From Streptomyces sp. TLI_235 (GTDB taxonomy: Bacteria; Actinomycetota; Actinomycetes; Streptomycetales; Streptomycetaceae), in the NCBI GenBank assembly GCA_002300355.1, contig NSGV01000001.1, positions 248,001 through 312,000 of the forward strand: DNA of 64,000 bases, written 5' to 3'. The notes under the pieces are model-generated. The model was not told the DNA's origin. It searched no databases and saw only the letters and a program-made list of their open reading frames with translations. Each line of letters begins with the position of its first letter. Within the stretch, counting starts at the first letter, position 1. Of this stretch, positions 17,958-26,861 are shown in pieces. Made by a program: the position numbers and the translations under genes.

Positions 17958-19511
17958 TCAGGGCGTCCTCGCGAGGTTGTCGGCGATCGCGGCGCGCAGT
18001 GCGCTGCCGGGGTCGGCGGGGCCCTCCGTCGCCCAGCAGACGTAGCCGTCGGGTCGGACGAGCAGGACGGAGGCGCCCGGGTCGGGGGTGCAGGTGGCGC
18101 GGACGAGATCGACTCGCGGGGGGAGCCGGAGGTCGGCCGGTACGGTCCCGGCCAGGTCGAGCAGAACGGCGTGACCCGAGTGGAAGAGGGACGACAGCCG
18201 AAGGGGTCCGGTCGCGGTGACCAGGTCGGCGTCCGGCAGGCGCTGCCCCGTGAGCGGATGGTCGCCCGGCAGGGGGTAGCTCAGCGAGAGGCCTGAGATC
18301 AGTCCGGCGATGTGGCGGTTGGCGTCGGGCAGGCGCAATAGGCCGGTGACGATGTCGCGCAGGGCGGCCACGTCCTCGCCCGGGTTCGGGTCCGCCAGGA
18401 GGCGCTGTGCCGAGGTGTGGTGCAGCACCTGGGCCGCGACGGGGTGCCGTTCGGCGTGGTAGCTGTCGAGGAGGCCGCTCGGCGCCCGGTCCTGGACGGT
18501 GGCGGCGAGCTTCCAGCCGAGGTTGATCGCGTCCTGGATGCCAAGGTTGAGGCCCTGGCCGCCGAGCGGCGGGTGGATGTGCGCGGCGTCCCCGGCGAAC
18601 AGGACGCGCCCCGCGCGGTACTGCTCCAGTTGGCGCGTGGCGTCGCCGAACCGGGAGGCGTTGTCCACGGCGGCGAGGGTGGTCCCGGGGCCGTAGACCG
18701 CGTGGAGCGCGGCGGCGATCTCCGCGTGGGCGACCGGGGTGTCACGGTCGCGGTCCGGGCCCGCGTCCACCGTACCGTCCGCACCGTCCGCGTCGCCGTC
18801 CGCCCGGTCCGCGCGCCCGAAGGTGAACCGGTACCGGTCGCCGCCGAGCGGGGCCAGCACGGCCCAGTAGCCGCCCGCCTTACGGGTCAGTGTGCTGATG
18901 TGTCCGATCCGTGGCGGCACCAGGGACGACACTGCGGACAGCCGGATGTCGGTCAGCACCGCCCGGTGGGTTCCGGGCCGGCCGGGGAACGGCAGCCCGA
19001 GGAGTTTCCGCACCGTGCTGTGCGCACCGTCGCAGGCCACCAGATGGCGTGCCCGCACGCGCAGGGCGTCCGTGGTCACGACCACGCCGTCCTCGTCCTG
19101 GTCGACGCCCGCGACGGCGGCGCCGCGCCGCACCCGCGCGCCGACGGCGAGCGCGCGCTGTTCGAGCACGTCCTCGATCTCCCACTGCGGGACGGCGATC
19201 GGGAAGGGGTGTCCGGTCTGCCACGGGGTGCAGTCCAGCGGCACGGGCAGGGCCGCGAAGTGCCCGCCGACCGGCTCGTGCGACGTGGCCCGCGCCAGCA
19301 GCGGTTCCAGCAGTCCGCGCGACTCCAGCAGCTCCGCGGTGCGGGGCTGGATCGCGCCGCCCTTCACCTGCTCGACGCGCCTGGGCAGTTGCTCCAGCAC
19401 CAGCGTCTCGACGCCGGCCACGGCCAGTTCGTACGCCAGCATCAGCCCGGTCGGGCCGGCTCCCGCGACGACGACCTCGGTCACGGTCTCGTTCTCGGCC
19501 GACACCCTCAT
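17958..19511 (-). CDS. FAD-dependent aromatic-ring monooxygenase (PheA/TfdB-like)
   Basis: About 517 residues, the normal size for class A flavoprotein hydroxylases. The N-terminal FAD motif is VAGAGPTGLMLAYELA; the internal DG motif is LVACDGAHSTVRKLLG; the third FAD motif is LFAGDAAHIHPPLGGQGLNLG. The C-terminal domain is the thioredoxin-like extension common in polyketide hydroxylases and phenol hydroxylases. It would use NAD(P)H and O2 to hydroxylate an aromatic substrate that cannot be named from sequence. The ATG at 19511 is preferred; GTG at 19514 is adjacent. It is divergent from a TetR regulator 76 bases away, which is the likely local repressor, so a role in detoxifying an aromatic compound is plausible. 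Confidence 0.93.
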   Translation of the reverse strand: MRVSAENETVTEVVVAGAGPTGLMLAYELAVAGVETLVLEQLPRRVEQVKGGAIQPRTAELLESRGLLEPLLARATSHEPVGGHFAALPVPLDCTPWQTGHPFPIAVPQWEIEDVLEQRALAVGARVRRGAAVAGVDQDEDGVVVTTDALRVRARHLVACDGAHSTVRKLLGLPFPGRPGTHRAVLTDIRLSAVSSLVPPRIGHISTLTRKAGGYWAVLAPLGGDRYRFTFGRADRADGDADGADGTVDAGPDRDRDTPVAHAEIAAALHAVYGPGTTLAAVDNASRFGDATRQLEQYRAGRVLFAGDAAHIHPPLGGQGLNLGIQDAINLGWKLAATVQDRAPSGLLDSYHAERHPVAAQVLHHTSAQRLLADPNPGEDVAALRDIVTGLLRLPDANRHIAGLISGLSLSYPLPGDHPLTGQRLPDADLVTATGPLRLSSLFHSGHAVLLDLAGTVPADLRLPPRVDLVRATCTPDPGASVLLVRPDGYVCWATEGPADPGSALRAAIADNLARTP

Positions 19512-19587
19512 CACTGCCTCTCATTTCTCGCCCGAGAGCAAATGTATACCAGGTGCAGAAATCCCCCGAGGGCAACTCTCTGTTACG
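19512..19587. promoter_or_regulatory. Shared divergent promoter/operator of the FAD monooxygenase and TetR genes
   Basis: The only space between the two divergent genes. It carries an imperfect dyad, ATTTCTCG-CC-CGAGAGCAAAT (about 19522-19543), in an AT-richer context. A TetR operator is expected here from the gene arrangement; the exact site is inferred. Confidence 0.45.
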
Positions 19588-20238
19588 GTGTGCGTCGTGG
19601 ACGGCACGCCAGGGCTACGGGAGCGCAAGAAGCAGCGGACCCGCGCGGCGATCTCCGACGCGGCGATCACGCTCTTCCTCGAACACGGCTTCAACCAGGT
19701 CTCGGTGGCCCAGGTGGCCGAGGCGGCCGAGGTGTCCAAGCGGACGCTCTTCGCCTACTTCCCGACGAAGGAAGACCTGGTGGTGCACCGCCTCGCCGAC
19801 CACGAGGCCGAGGCCGCCCGCGTCGTACGGTCGCGCCCGCCCGGCGCCACCCCGCTCGCCGCGCTGCGCGAGCACTTCCTCACGGGCCTGCGCGAACGGG
19901 ACCCGATCACCGGGCTCAACGACCACCCCCAGGTGCTGCGGCTCACCCGGATGATCCTCGACGCGCCCGCCCTGGTGGCCCGGATGGAAGGCTTCAAGGC
20001 CGGTGCCGAACGCGCCCTCGCCGAGGCACTCCGGGAGACCGCCGACACCCCTGAGCTCACGGCGCGGCTCGCCGCCGTCCAGATCGTCGCGGTCCAGTGG
20101 GCGCTGGCGCAGGACAACGCCGCACGCCTGGCACACGGAGAGTCGGCCGACGCGCGCAGTGCGACGGCGACGGCGGACGCGGAACACGCCTTCGCGCTGC
20201 TGGAGAACGGACTGCGCCACCTGACCCCGGGGCAGTGA
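19588..20238 (+). CDS. TetR/AcrR family transcriptional regulator
   Basis: About 216 residues. The N-terminal helix-turn-helix is clear: LRERKKQRTRAAISDAAITLF, then VAQVAEAAEVSKRTLFAYFP, then TKEDLVV. The C-terminal ligand domain is variable, as usual. Two GTG starts are possible, at 19588 and 19597; both precede the conserved region. It is divergent from the FAD monooxygenase and probably represses that gene and itself, released by an aromatic ligand. It converges on the NB-ARC pseudogene 90 bases downstream. Confidence 0.92.
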   Translation: MCVVDGTPGLRERKKQRTRAAISDAAITLFLEHGFNQVSVAQVAEAAEVSKRTLFAYFPTKEDLVVHRLADHEAEAARVVRSRPPGATPLAALREHFLTGLRERDPITGLNDHPQVLRLTRMILDAPALVARMEGFKAGAERALAEALRETADTPELTARLAAVQIVAVQWALAQDNAARLAHGESADARSATATADAEHAFALLENGLRHLTPGQ

Positions 20239-20327
20239 CCCGCGGCGCATCCGCGAACCGACCGCGCCGTTGCCACGGCCTCCCGGCTCTCAGGCTCCGC
20301 GACGGCATCCTCCGCCGTGGTCGCCCC

Positions 20328-21800
20328 TCACGCGCCGAGTGCTGCGGCCCGCGCGACCCGGTCCGCCGTCCGGACATGGCCGTGACGGCGCAGGTTGGCC
20401 GTCAGGACCTCGGCGGCCGCCGACAGGCGGGCCGCCCGACCGGGCTCCGCCGCCCCCGGGTGGTCGCAGGCCGCGCACAGGTGCGGGGCGAGCGCCGGCC
20501 ACCACGGTGTCTGCGCCGGGTCCTCGGGGTCGACCGAGAGCACCGCCGACTCCAGCATGTCGATCAGGCATCCGTGCAGGGCCAGGGTCTCGGCCGGCTC
20601 GTGGTCCAGGGCCACGCGCATCGCCTCCCGGACCAGTGGATCCACCGTCACGAACGACTGCCCGTGGGCGAGGCCGATCTCGCGCAGCCCGGCGACGGTG
20701 CGTTCCAGCTCCTCCTCGCTGATCCGCGTCCCGCCCGCCACCGGCGTGCCGGCGGACGCCGACAGCTTCAGGAAAGCCTCCGGCACGGGCTCCGCCGCAC
20801 ACAGGCAGAGCAACGCCAGCACCGGCCGGGCCCGGCGGAGGCCCTGCCCTTCCAGGTGGTCCAGGGACGACTCGCACAGCGCCCCGACAGTCCCGCGCAG
20901 AGCCGTGCCACCGACGTCGGCGGGCCGCGCCGGCGCACGGTCGAGGGCGGTCCGAAGGGCGGCGATACCCTCGCGGTGGGAGGCCTGCGTCGAGGCAGTG
21001 AGGCTGTGGACGTGCCGCCCGGCGAGCCGCAGCGCCAGGGGTAGCCGCCGGAGCCGTGTCGCGAGTTCCGTCAACTCGGGGTCGTGCTCCGGGCCTGCGC
21101 CGGTCTGCAGGCGCAGCAGCTCGACCGCGGGATCGGAGTGCCACGGCGTCACCTCGGCGACGGAGATCCACCGCCCCCAGGCGGAGCGGTCGGTGATCCG
21201 GGAGGTGATCAGGATCCGGCCGTCGGCGCGTCAGGGGAAGGGCGGTGTCCGCTCCCGGAGGATGCCGCCGGGCGCCTGGACCCGCTGCAGGAGGTCCGGG
21301 TCGTCCAGCCCGTCGAGGATCAGCAGCCACCGCCACGTGGGCGCATGGAGACGGTTCAGCACCAGGTCCTCGAGCGAGGCCGCGCCGTCTCCGGGAGGCG
21401 GGGGCTCCGCCGGTCGGTGGAGGTGGCGCAGAAAGTTCATCAGGCCGGCTTCGAGCGAGGCCTCGTCCCGCGCGGACACCCACCGGATGTCCGTGTAGCT
21501 CCACAGGTACGGATCCCAGTTGTGGCCGCCCGAATAGCTCTGGCCGAGCGCCAGAAGCGTCTTGCCGCAGCCTCCCGGACCGACGTATGCGCGGACGGGA
21601 ACGCGTCTGCCGGGCATGTTCGGCAGGCGGAAGCCGGAGGGTGAGGCGAGCCGGCCGCGGCCTGTCCTGGTCCGCGTCCCCTTCACCCGCCGGTCCGGCA
21701 GAGCGGGGCCGCCATACAGCGGAACGGGGTACAGGTGGGTCGGCAACGCGTGCAGGTCGCCCTTCAACGGGCCGAGGGAACGGGCGGGGACCGGGTCCAC
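20328..21800 (-). pseudogene. NB-ARC ATPase-type protein interrupted by an in-frame TGA
   Basis: The reading frame from GTG 21800 (AAGGAGG five bases upstream) encodes a P-loop, AYVGPGGCGKTLLALGQ, and a Walker B-like LLILDGLDDPDLL, then meets TGA at 21231-21233. The same frame continues without a break as GRILITSRITDRSAW, the sensor-like motif that follows Walker B in NB-ARC ATPases, and LPLALRLAG, to a stop at 20328. Together the halves make one 490-codon STAND-type ATPase; separately neither has all motifs. It begins 11 bases after the EEP gene stop and shares its operon. Possibilities are a nonsense mutation, a base error or, less likely, two polypeptides. No downstream effector domain is recognised. 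Confidence 0.8.
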
Positions 21801-21811
21801 CGGGTCCTCCT

Positions 21812-22687
21812 TCAGAGGTCGGACGTCGCCTCGGGTCGGTCGGGCGCCGCGGCGGGCATCGCGACGCGGACCAGCTGCGCCATGTGGTCGGACAGGTACG
21901 ACGCGGCCCCGGACGGCAGCCGCACCGGTTCGGTGAGGAGGAGGTCGGCGGCGGTGACGGGATGGCGTCCGGGATCGCCCTGGACCAGGACGTAGTCGAC
22001 GCGGTGCGCCCGCGCCCCTGCGGGCAGCAGCGGGGCATGGAAGGTCGGCAGGTCGGCCGCGGCGAACGGATCGCGCCACGCACCGCCGTCCACCGCCCGC
22101 CGGTAGAGGCCGCATGTACTGGGAAGATTGAAGTCGCCGACGAGCAATGCCAGTCGGGTGTCGCTGCGGCCGGCTCGTCGCAGGGCTTCGTGGACCGCTC
22201 GCAGCTGTGCCCGCTGCAGGGCCTCGTGCCGGTTTCCCGCGGACCAGTCCCCGTCCCGGTTCGCGCTCAGGTGGGCGTTGCCCAGGATCGTCCGGCGTCC
22301 GGTGAGCTCGTAGGTCAGCACGCCCTGCAGACCGGCGGTCACCGCCCCACCCGCACGGAAGAGGGGATTCCCGCGGTCCGGCCGCGTGGCGCGGAACGAC
22401 CGGAAGGCCACCGACTGCACCGGCACCCTGGCGAACGCGACCAGGCCGCCCATCGGCCGGCCGAACACCCCCGTGCTGCAGGCGACATGGGGGAACGACG
22501 GAAGACGCCCGCGCAGGAAGCCCAGCAGACCGGGCGTCCAGACCTCCTGGAGGTTCAGGACGTCCACGTCCGTCTGCTCGACACGCGCGCAGATCTCGGC
22601 CGCCCGCTCCTTCACCGGGCGCAGCGAATTCCTCAGCCCGCAGCAGACGTTCAACGTCGCCACCGCGATCGTCCCGGCCCCGCTCAC
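21812..22687 (-). CDS. Endonuclease/exonuclease/phosphatase (EEP) family protein
   Basis: A 291-residue DNase I-like fold protein. Conserved EEP motifs occur in order: ATLNVCCGLRN, LNLQEVW (metal-binding Glu), GNAHLSA (catalytic His), LLVGDFNLP (Asp/Asn pair), HRVDYVLV and LSDHMAQLVRV (terminal His). The family includes nucleases, sphingomyelinases and inositol phosphatases; the pattern here does not fix the substrate. There is no signal peptide, so it probably acts inside the cell. It is immediately followed by an interrupted NB-ARC gene with its own strong ribosome site, an arrangement suggesting co-expression of an EEP effector and a STAND ATPase. Confidence 0.88.
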   Translation of the reverse strand: MSGAGTIAVATLNVCCGLRNSLRPVKERAAEICARVEQTDVDVLNLQEVWTPGLLGFLRGRLPSFPHVACSTGVFGRPMGGLVAFARVPVQSVAFRSFRATRPDRGNPLFRAGGAVTAGLQGVLTYELTGRRTILGNAHLSANRDGDWSAGNRHEALQRAQLRAVHEALRRAGRSDTRLALLVGDFNLPSTCGLYRRAVDGGAWRDPFAAADLPTFHAPLLPAGARAHRVDYVLVQGDPGRHPVTAADLLLTEPVRLPSGAASYLSDHMAQLVRVAMPAAAPDRPEATSDL

Positions 22688-22735
22688 CGCACCCCCGCCT
22701 CCCGCCCCTCGCCCCGCCGCCCTACCGACGATAGG

Positions 22736-25546
22736 TCAGTCGTCCGGCCGGGCCGCAAGTCCGAGGTCGGAGAGGGCGGCCGCGCCGGCCACGGTGTGGG
22801 TACCTCCGGCGAGCAGCAGGGTTCGTGCCGCCTGGTAGGGACAGCCGGCCGCGTCGAAGGCGGCCGCGGCGGCGAGCAGGCGCGGCCGGTCTCCGTCCAG
22901 CAGGGCCTCGGCGCGGTCCAGCTGGGCGGCGGCGACCCGGTTCCCGGCGACGGTGGTGCGGGCGGCGGTGATCCGGGCGCGGGCGTCGGGGTGCCCGGCG
23001 AGTGCGGAGGCCTCCGCGCGGAGTGCGGTGTACCAGTGCAGCCAGACCCAGGAGACCCACTTCCACACCTGCGCCGGCTCGGGTGAGAGCCGGTCCAGGG
23101 CCGCGTCCGGCTCACCCCGGTGGAGCAGCACCACGGCGTCCAGGACGGCGCCGTAGCCGTGCCGGTGCTCCGGTGCGGTGCCGGCCCGGCCGGCGATCGC
23201 GAGCCAGTCCGTCCGGGCGTCGTGGTCGCCGCGCAGGCCGTGCACCATGGCGACCGCCGCGGCGGCCGGGCCGAGCGAGAAGGACCGTGGCCGGCCGCTC
23301 TGCTCCCAGGCGTCGAGGAAGCGCACGCTGGTGGTGAGGACGTCCTCGGCGCGGCCCGCGAAGGCGTCCACGACGAGGAGCCAGGAGGTGGCCTGGTGGC
23401 CGACCTCGGCGAGCAGCGGGTGGCCGGCGAGCTGTCTGCCCCACCTGCGGGCCTGTGCCAGCTCGCCCACGCCGAGCGCGGTGGCGGCGGCCATGGCCAG
23501 GGCGTCCATCCGCTCGTGGGTGACGGCGGGGGTGTCCGTCGCGGGGGCCAGCAGGTCGATCCGGCGCCGGGCGGCGGCCGCGGCGGCGAAGGAGTCCCCG
23601 GCCCAGCTGCGGGCGCCGGAGAGCGCGTCGAGGGCGGCCGACTCGGCGACCGGGTCGCCGGCCGGCCGGGCGAGTTCCACCGCCCGTTCGGCGTAGCCGA
23701 CCGTCTCCGGCGCGGTGTTGTCCGGGTCGCCCTGGACGGCGCCGAAGGCGTCCGCGACCACCGCGGCCTCGGCCAGGGCGACCGCCGCCCGGGCCGCCGG
23801 CCCACCGTCACCGCCCAGCTCCCGGGCGGCCGCCAGGACGGCGGTGACCTCCTGCGCGGTCGGGAGGACGGCGAACTCGCTGGAGAAGCGGTACGCGGCG
23901 GTGGCGGCGTTCGCCAGGTCGCGGCAGGCGCCGGCGGTGTCCCCGGCCTGCCGGGCGGCCTCGCCGGCGGCCAGGTGGAGGCGGTACAGGTCGTCGCCGA
24001 GCCTGCGGCAGCCGGCCACCCCGGCGGCCTCCCGCAGCGCGGCGGCGGCCTCCGCCCCGTCGGCCAGCGCGGCCGCCTGCTCGAAGCGCTGCTGGGCCTC
24101 GCCGAGGAGGGTGCGGGTGAAGGCCAGTCCGGCCAGGGCCAGCGCGAGCCGGTGGGCGTCCGCCCGCTGTTCGAGGCTGGCGGCGGCCCGGCCGAGGGCG
24201 GCCCGGAGTTCCTCGGCCACGGCGTCGAAGCGGGCGCGCCAGTCGGCGCCGTCCGCGTCGGCGAGCTCGTCGGCGCGGGCCGAGCACCAGGCGAGGTGGC
24301 GGGCCCGGACGTCGGTCGTCTCCTCGGCCCGGGCGAGCCGCTCCGCGCCGTACTGGCGGATGGTCTCGGCTGCCCGGTAGCGCGTGCCGGTCTCGGAGGG
24401 TGTCGCGGTGAGCAGGCTCTGCTCGGCCAGCCTGCCGAGACCGTCGGCGACCGCGGCCGGTCCGAGCGGGGCGAAGCCGACGACCTGGGCGGCCGCGTCG
24501 GCGGTGAACGGCGTGACGAACACCGACACGCGGCGCAGCAGGGTGCGGTCCCGCGGTTCCAGCAGGTCGTGGCTCCAGTCCAGTGCGGCGCGCACCGAGC
24601 GGTGCCGGTCGTCGGCGCGGGGCCCGCCGGCCAGGATCCGCAGCTGGTCGTCGAGGCCGGCGGTGAGGCCGTCCGGCCCGAGGGTGGGCCAGCGTGCGGC
24701 TGCCAGTTCGATGGCCAGTGCCATGCCGTCGAGCCGTTCGCAGACGTCCGCGATCCGCTCCCGGGCGGCCGGGTCGGGTTCGGCGCCGGCGGCCGCGGCC
24801 CGCTCCACGAACAGGGTCACGGCCTCGGACGCGCCGCCGCCGGCCCGGGAGAGCGGGGGGACGGGGAAGACCCGCTCGAACGGCACCGTCATCCGGGCCC
24901 GGCTGGTGGCCAGGACGTGGGTGAACGGGCAGGCCGCGAGCAGCCGTTCGACGAAGGGTGCGACGCCGTCGCGGATCTGTTCGCAGTTGTCCAGCACCAG
25001 CAGTGCCCGGCGGTCCGCCAGCGCGGCCACCACCGCCTCGTCGATGCCGCGTCCGGGCTGCTCGCCCACGCCGGTGGCGGCCGCGACCGCCGCCCCCACC
25101 CGCTGCGGGTCGGAGACCGGGGCCAGATCGACGAACCACACCCCGTCGGCGAAGTCGCCGGCCGTGTCCGCCGCGACCGTGAGGGCGAGCCGGGTCTTGC
25201 CCACCCCGCCGGGGCCGACGGCGGTCACCTGGCGGTGTGCCCGGACGGTCTCGGCCAGCACGGCACGTTCCCGCGCCCGGCCGACGAACGGGGTCAGCGG
25301 TGCCGGGAGGACGGGTGCCGCGGGTGGCCGCCCGGCGCCGGCGAGGTCGGCGCGGGCGAGGTCGGCGGCGCTCCGGGAGAGGGCCCGCCGGTCCGCGGCG
25401 TCCAGCTTCCGCAGCAGCGAGGACACGTGCGACTCGACGGTGCGGACGGAGATGAACAGCTGCGCGGCGATCTCCGCGTTGCTGAGGTGCTCGCCGAGCA
25501 GCGCGAGCACATCGGCTTCCCGCGCGGAGATCACTGGAGTGGACAC
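22736..25546 (-). CDS. Large ATP-binding regulator with N-terminal LuxR helix-turn-helix
   Basis: A 936-residue protein. The LuxR-type DNA-binding domain is at the N-terminus: ISAREADVLALLGEHLSNAE then LFISVRTVESHVSSLLRKL. An NB-ARC-like ATPase follows with FVGRARERAVL, the P-loop GPGGVGKTRLAL near residue 112, Walker B RRALLVLDNCEQI and LDGMALAIELAAARW. The rest is an Ala/Leu-rich helical region compatible with TPR-like repeats. The GTG at 25546 is chosen because the HTH starts directly after it; the frame is open far upstream but non-conserved. LAL regulators usually carry this HTH at the C-terminus, so the order is reversed here. It is divergent from a PPOX gene. Confidence 0.9.
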   Translation of the reverse strand: MSTPVISAREADVLALLGEHLSNAEIAAQLFISVRTVESHVSSLLRKLDAADRRALSRSAADLARADLAGAGRPPAAPVLPAPLTPFVGRARERAVLAETVRAHRQVTAVGPGGVGKTRLALTVAADTAGDFADGVWFVDLAPVSDPQRVGAAVAAATGVGEQPGRGIDEAVVAALADRRALLVLDNCEQIRDGVAPFVERLLAACPFTHVLATSRARMTVPFERVFPVPPLSRAGGGASEAVTLFVERAAAAGAEPDPAARERIADVCERLDGMALAIELAAARWPTLGPDGLTAGLDDQLRILAGGPRADDRHRSVRAALDWSHDLLEPRDRTLLRRVSVFVTPFTADAAAQVVGFAPLGPAAVADGLGRLAEQSLLTATPSETGTRYRAAETIRQYGAERLARAEETTDVRARHLAWCSARADELADADGADWRARFDAVAEELRAALGRAAASLEQRADAHRLALALAGLAFTRTLLGEAQQRFEQAAALADGAEAAAALREAAGVAGCRRLGDDLYRLHLAAGEAARQAGDTAGACRDLANAATAAYRFSSEFAVLPTAQEVTAVLAAARELGGDGGPAARAAVALAEAAVVADAFGAVQGDPDNTAPETVGYAERAVELARPAGDPVAESAALDALSGARSWAGDSFAAAAAARRRIDLLAPATDTPAVTHERMDALAMAAATALGVGELAQARRWGRQLAGHPLLAEVGHQATSWLLVVDAFAGRAEDVLTTSVRFLDAWEQSGRPRSFSLGPAAAAVAMVHGLRGDHDARTDWLAIAGRAGTAPEHRHGYGAVLDAVVLLHRGEPDAALDRLSPEPAQVWKWVSWVWLHWYTALRAEASALAGHPDARARITAARTTVAGNRVAAAQLDRAEALLDGDRPRLLAAAAAFDAAGCPYQAARTLLLAGGTHTVAGAAALSDLGLAARPDD

Positions 25547-25700
25547 CGGCCCATTATCCGTGGCTCCGTGGCGCACTCCGTGGTGGTTTCCGTGGTCGGT
25601 ACGGAGGCGGGCCCGGCCCCCGACGCGGGAAGGTGGGTGCACGGCGATCGAGCCGGGCGGTCCGCCCGGCGGGTCGCGACCCGCGAACCCAGGAGTGACC

Positions 25701-25733
25701 ATGACCGGCTCCCCCACCCGGCAGCACCGATGA
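25701..25733 (+). CDS. Possible 10-residue leader ORF coupled to the PPOX gene
   Basis: ATG at 25701 has AGGAG five bases upstream, a far better ribosome site than the following gene possesses. It encodes MTGSPTRQHR and stops with a TGA that overlaps the next ATG as ATGA (25730-25733). The arrangement suggests translational coupling of the PPOX gene to a short upstream ORF. There is no obvious codon bias pointing to attenuation by one amino acid. Confidence 0.5.
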   Translation: MTGSPTRQHR

Positions 25734-26197
25734 ACGCCGGACCGTTGAGCGCCGGACCGCGCGCACGTGCGGTGCGCCGCCGCGACACCGAGCACCGGCT
25801 CGGCCACGACGTGGACGTCTGGGTGGCAAGCGCCTCGGCGGACGGGGTGCCGTACCTGGTGCCGCTGTCCTTCGACTGGGACGGCGAGGCGCTGCTGGTG
25901 GCCACACCCGCCGACAGCCCGACCGGCCGGAACCTGGCCTCGACCGGGACGACCCGGCTGGCACTGGGCCACACCCGCGACGTCTCCATGATCGAGGGCG
26001 AGGTCGAGAACCTCGCGATGGACGCGCTGCCACCGGAGACCGGCGACCGGTTCGCCGCCCGTACCGGCTTCGACCCGCGCGAGTCGGCCGCCGTCTACCG
26101 TTGGTTCCGCATCTCCCCGCGCCGCATCCAGTCCTGGCGCGAGGCGGACGAACTGACGGACCGTGAGCTCATGCGCGACGGCCGCTGGCTCGGCTGA
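25730..26197 (+). CDS. PPOX-class flavin-binding protein (F420/FMN split-barrel)
   Basis: A 155-residue pyridoxamine-phosphate-oxidase-like split barrel. It has DVDVWVASASADGVPYLVPL, then WDGEALLVATPADSPTGRNL and TRLALGHTRDVSMIEGEVE, the usual strand order for TIGR03618/F420-dependent family members. It probably binds FMN or F420 as a dimer and acts as a small oxidoreductase; the substrate is unknown. The start overlaps a short upstream ORF as ATGA. The next gene on the same strand begins 49 bases downstream, so they may form an operon. Confidence 0.85.
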   Translation: MNAGPLSAGPRARAVRRRDTEHRLGHDVDVWVASASADGVPYLVPLSFDWDGEALLVATPADSPTGRNLASTGTTRLALGHTRDVSMIEGEVENLAMDALPPETGDRFAARTGFDPRESAAVYRWFRISPRRIQSWREADELTDRELMRDGRWLG

Positions 26198-26246
26198 CCG
26201 GGCCCGCGCCACCCCCACCCACCCGTACGAGAGAGGATCGCCCACC

Positions 26247-26723
26247 ATGACGAAGACCCAGAAGCCCGCCCGCGGCGGCGAGTCGGCCGAGCAGAAGTTC
26301 GACGGCTTCACGGCCGAGGAACGCGAGGCGATGAAGGAGCACGCCAAGGAGTTGAAGACGTCCGCACGCCGCAACCCGCGCACGGCGAAGGCCGACGCGG
26401 AGGCCGACGTGCTCGCGAAGATCGCCGAAATGCCGGACGCCGACCGGGTCCTCGCCGAGCGGATCCACGCGATCGTCACCTCCACCGCGCCGGACCTCGC
26501 GCCGAAGCTCTGGTACGGGATGCCCGCGTACGCCCGGGCCGGCAAGGTCGTCTGCTTCTTCCAGAGCGGCCAGAAGTTCAAGACCCGGTACGCCACCCTC
26601 GGCTTCAGCGACCAGGCGCACCTCGACGACGGCACTCTGTGGCCGACCTCCTACGCCCTCACCGAACTCACCGCCGACGCGGAGGCACTCATCGGCGAAC
26701 TCGTCCGGAAGGCGGCCGGCTGA
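26247..26723 (+). CDS. DUF1801/YdhG-like protein
   Basis: A 158-residue protein with a charged N-terminal helix region (AEEREAMKEHAKELKTSA) and a C-terminal DUF1801-type domain around PKLWYGMPAYARAGKVVCFF and YATLGFSD. These residues match the YdhG/YjhX fold family, whose function is unknown. GAGAGG lies about ten bases before the ATG. It follows the PPOX gene and ends just before a strong bidirectional terminator. Confidence 0.85.
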   Translation: MTKTQKPARGGESAEQKFDGFTAEEREAMKEHAKELKTSARRNPRTAKADAEADVLAKIAEMPDADRVLAERIHAIVTSTAPDLAPKLWYGMPAYARAGKVVCFFQSGQKFKTRYATLGFSDQAHLDDGTLWPTSYALTELTADAEALIGELVRKAAG

Positions 26724-26759
26724 CGGCGGATCATCCGGACGGCAACCCCACCGGCCGCG

Positions 26760-26797
26760 CGTCGGCCCCTCCCCATGGTGCCCGGGAGGGGCCGACG
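26760..26797. terminator. Bidirectional intrinsic terminator-like hairpin
   Basis: Arms of 14 bases (26760-26773 and 26784-26797, CGTCGGCCCCTCCC and its complement) pair perfectly around a 10-base loop. It sits between the convergent ends of the DUF1801 gene and the LysR gene. There is no U tract, as is usual in Streptomyces. Confidence 0.8.
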
Positions 26798-26861
26798 ACT
26801 GGTCCGCGGTGACGGATGGAGGCTCGGGCCGGAGTGGGGGCGCGGGTCCTCGACCGCCCTG

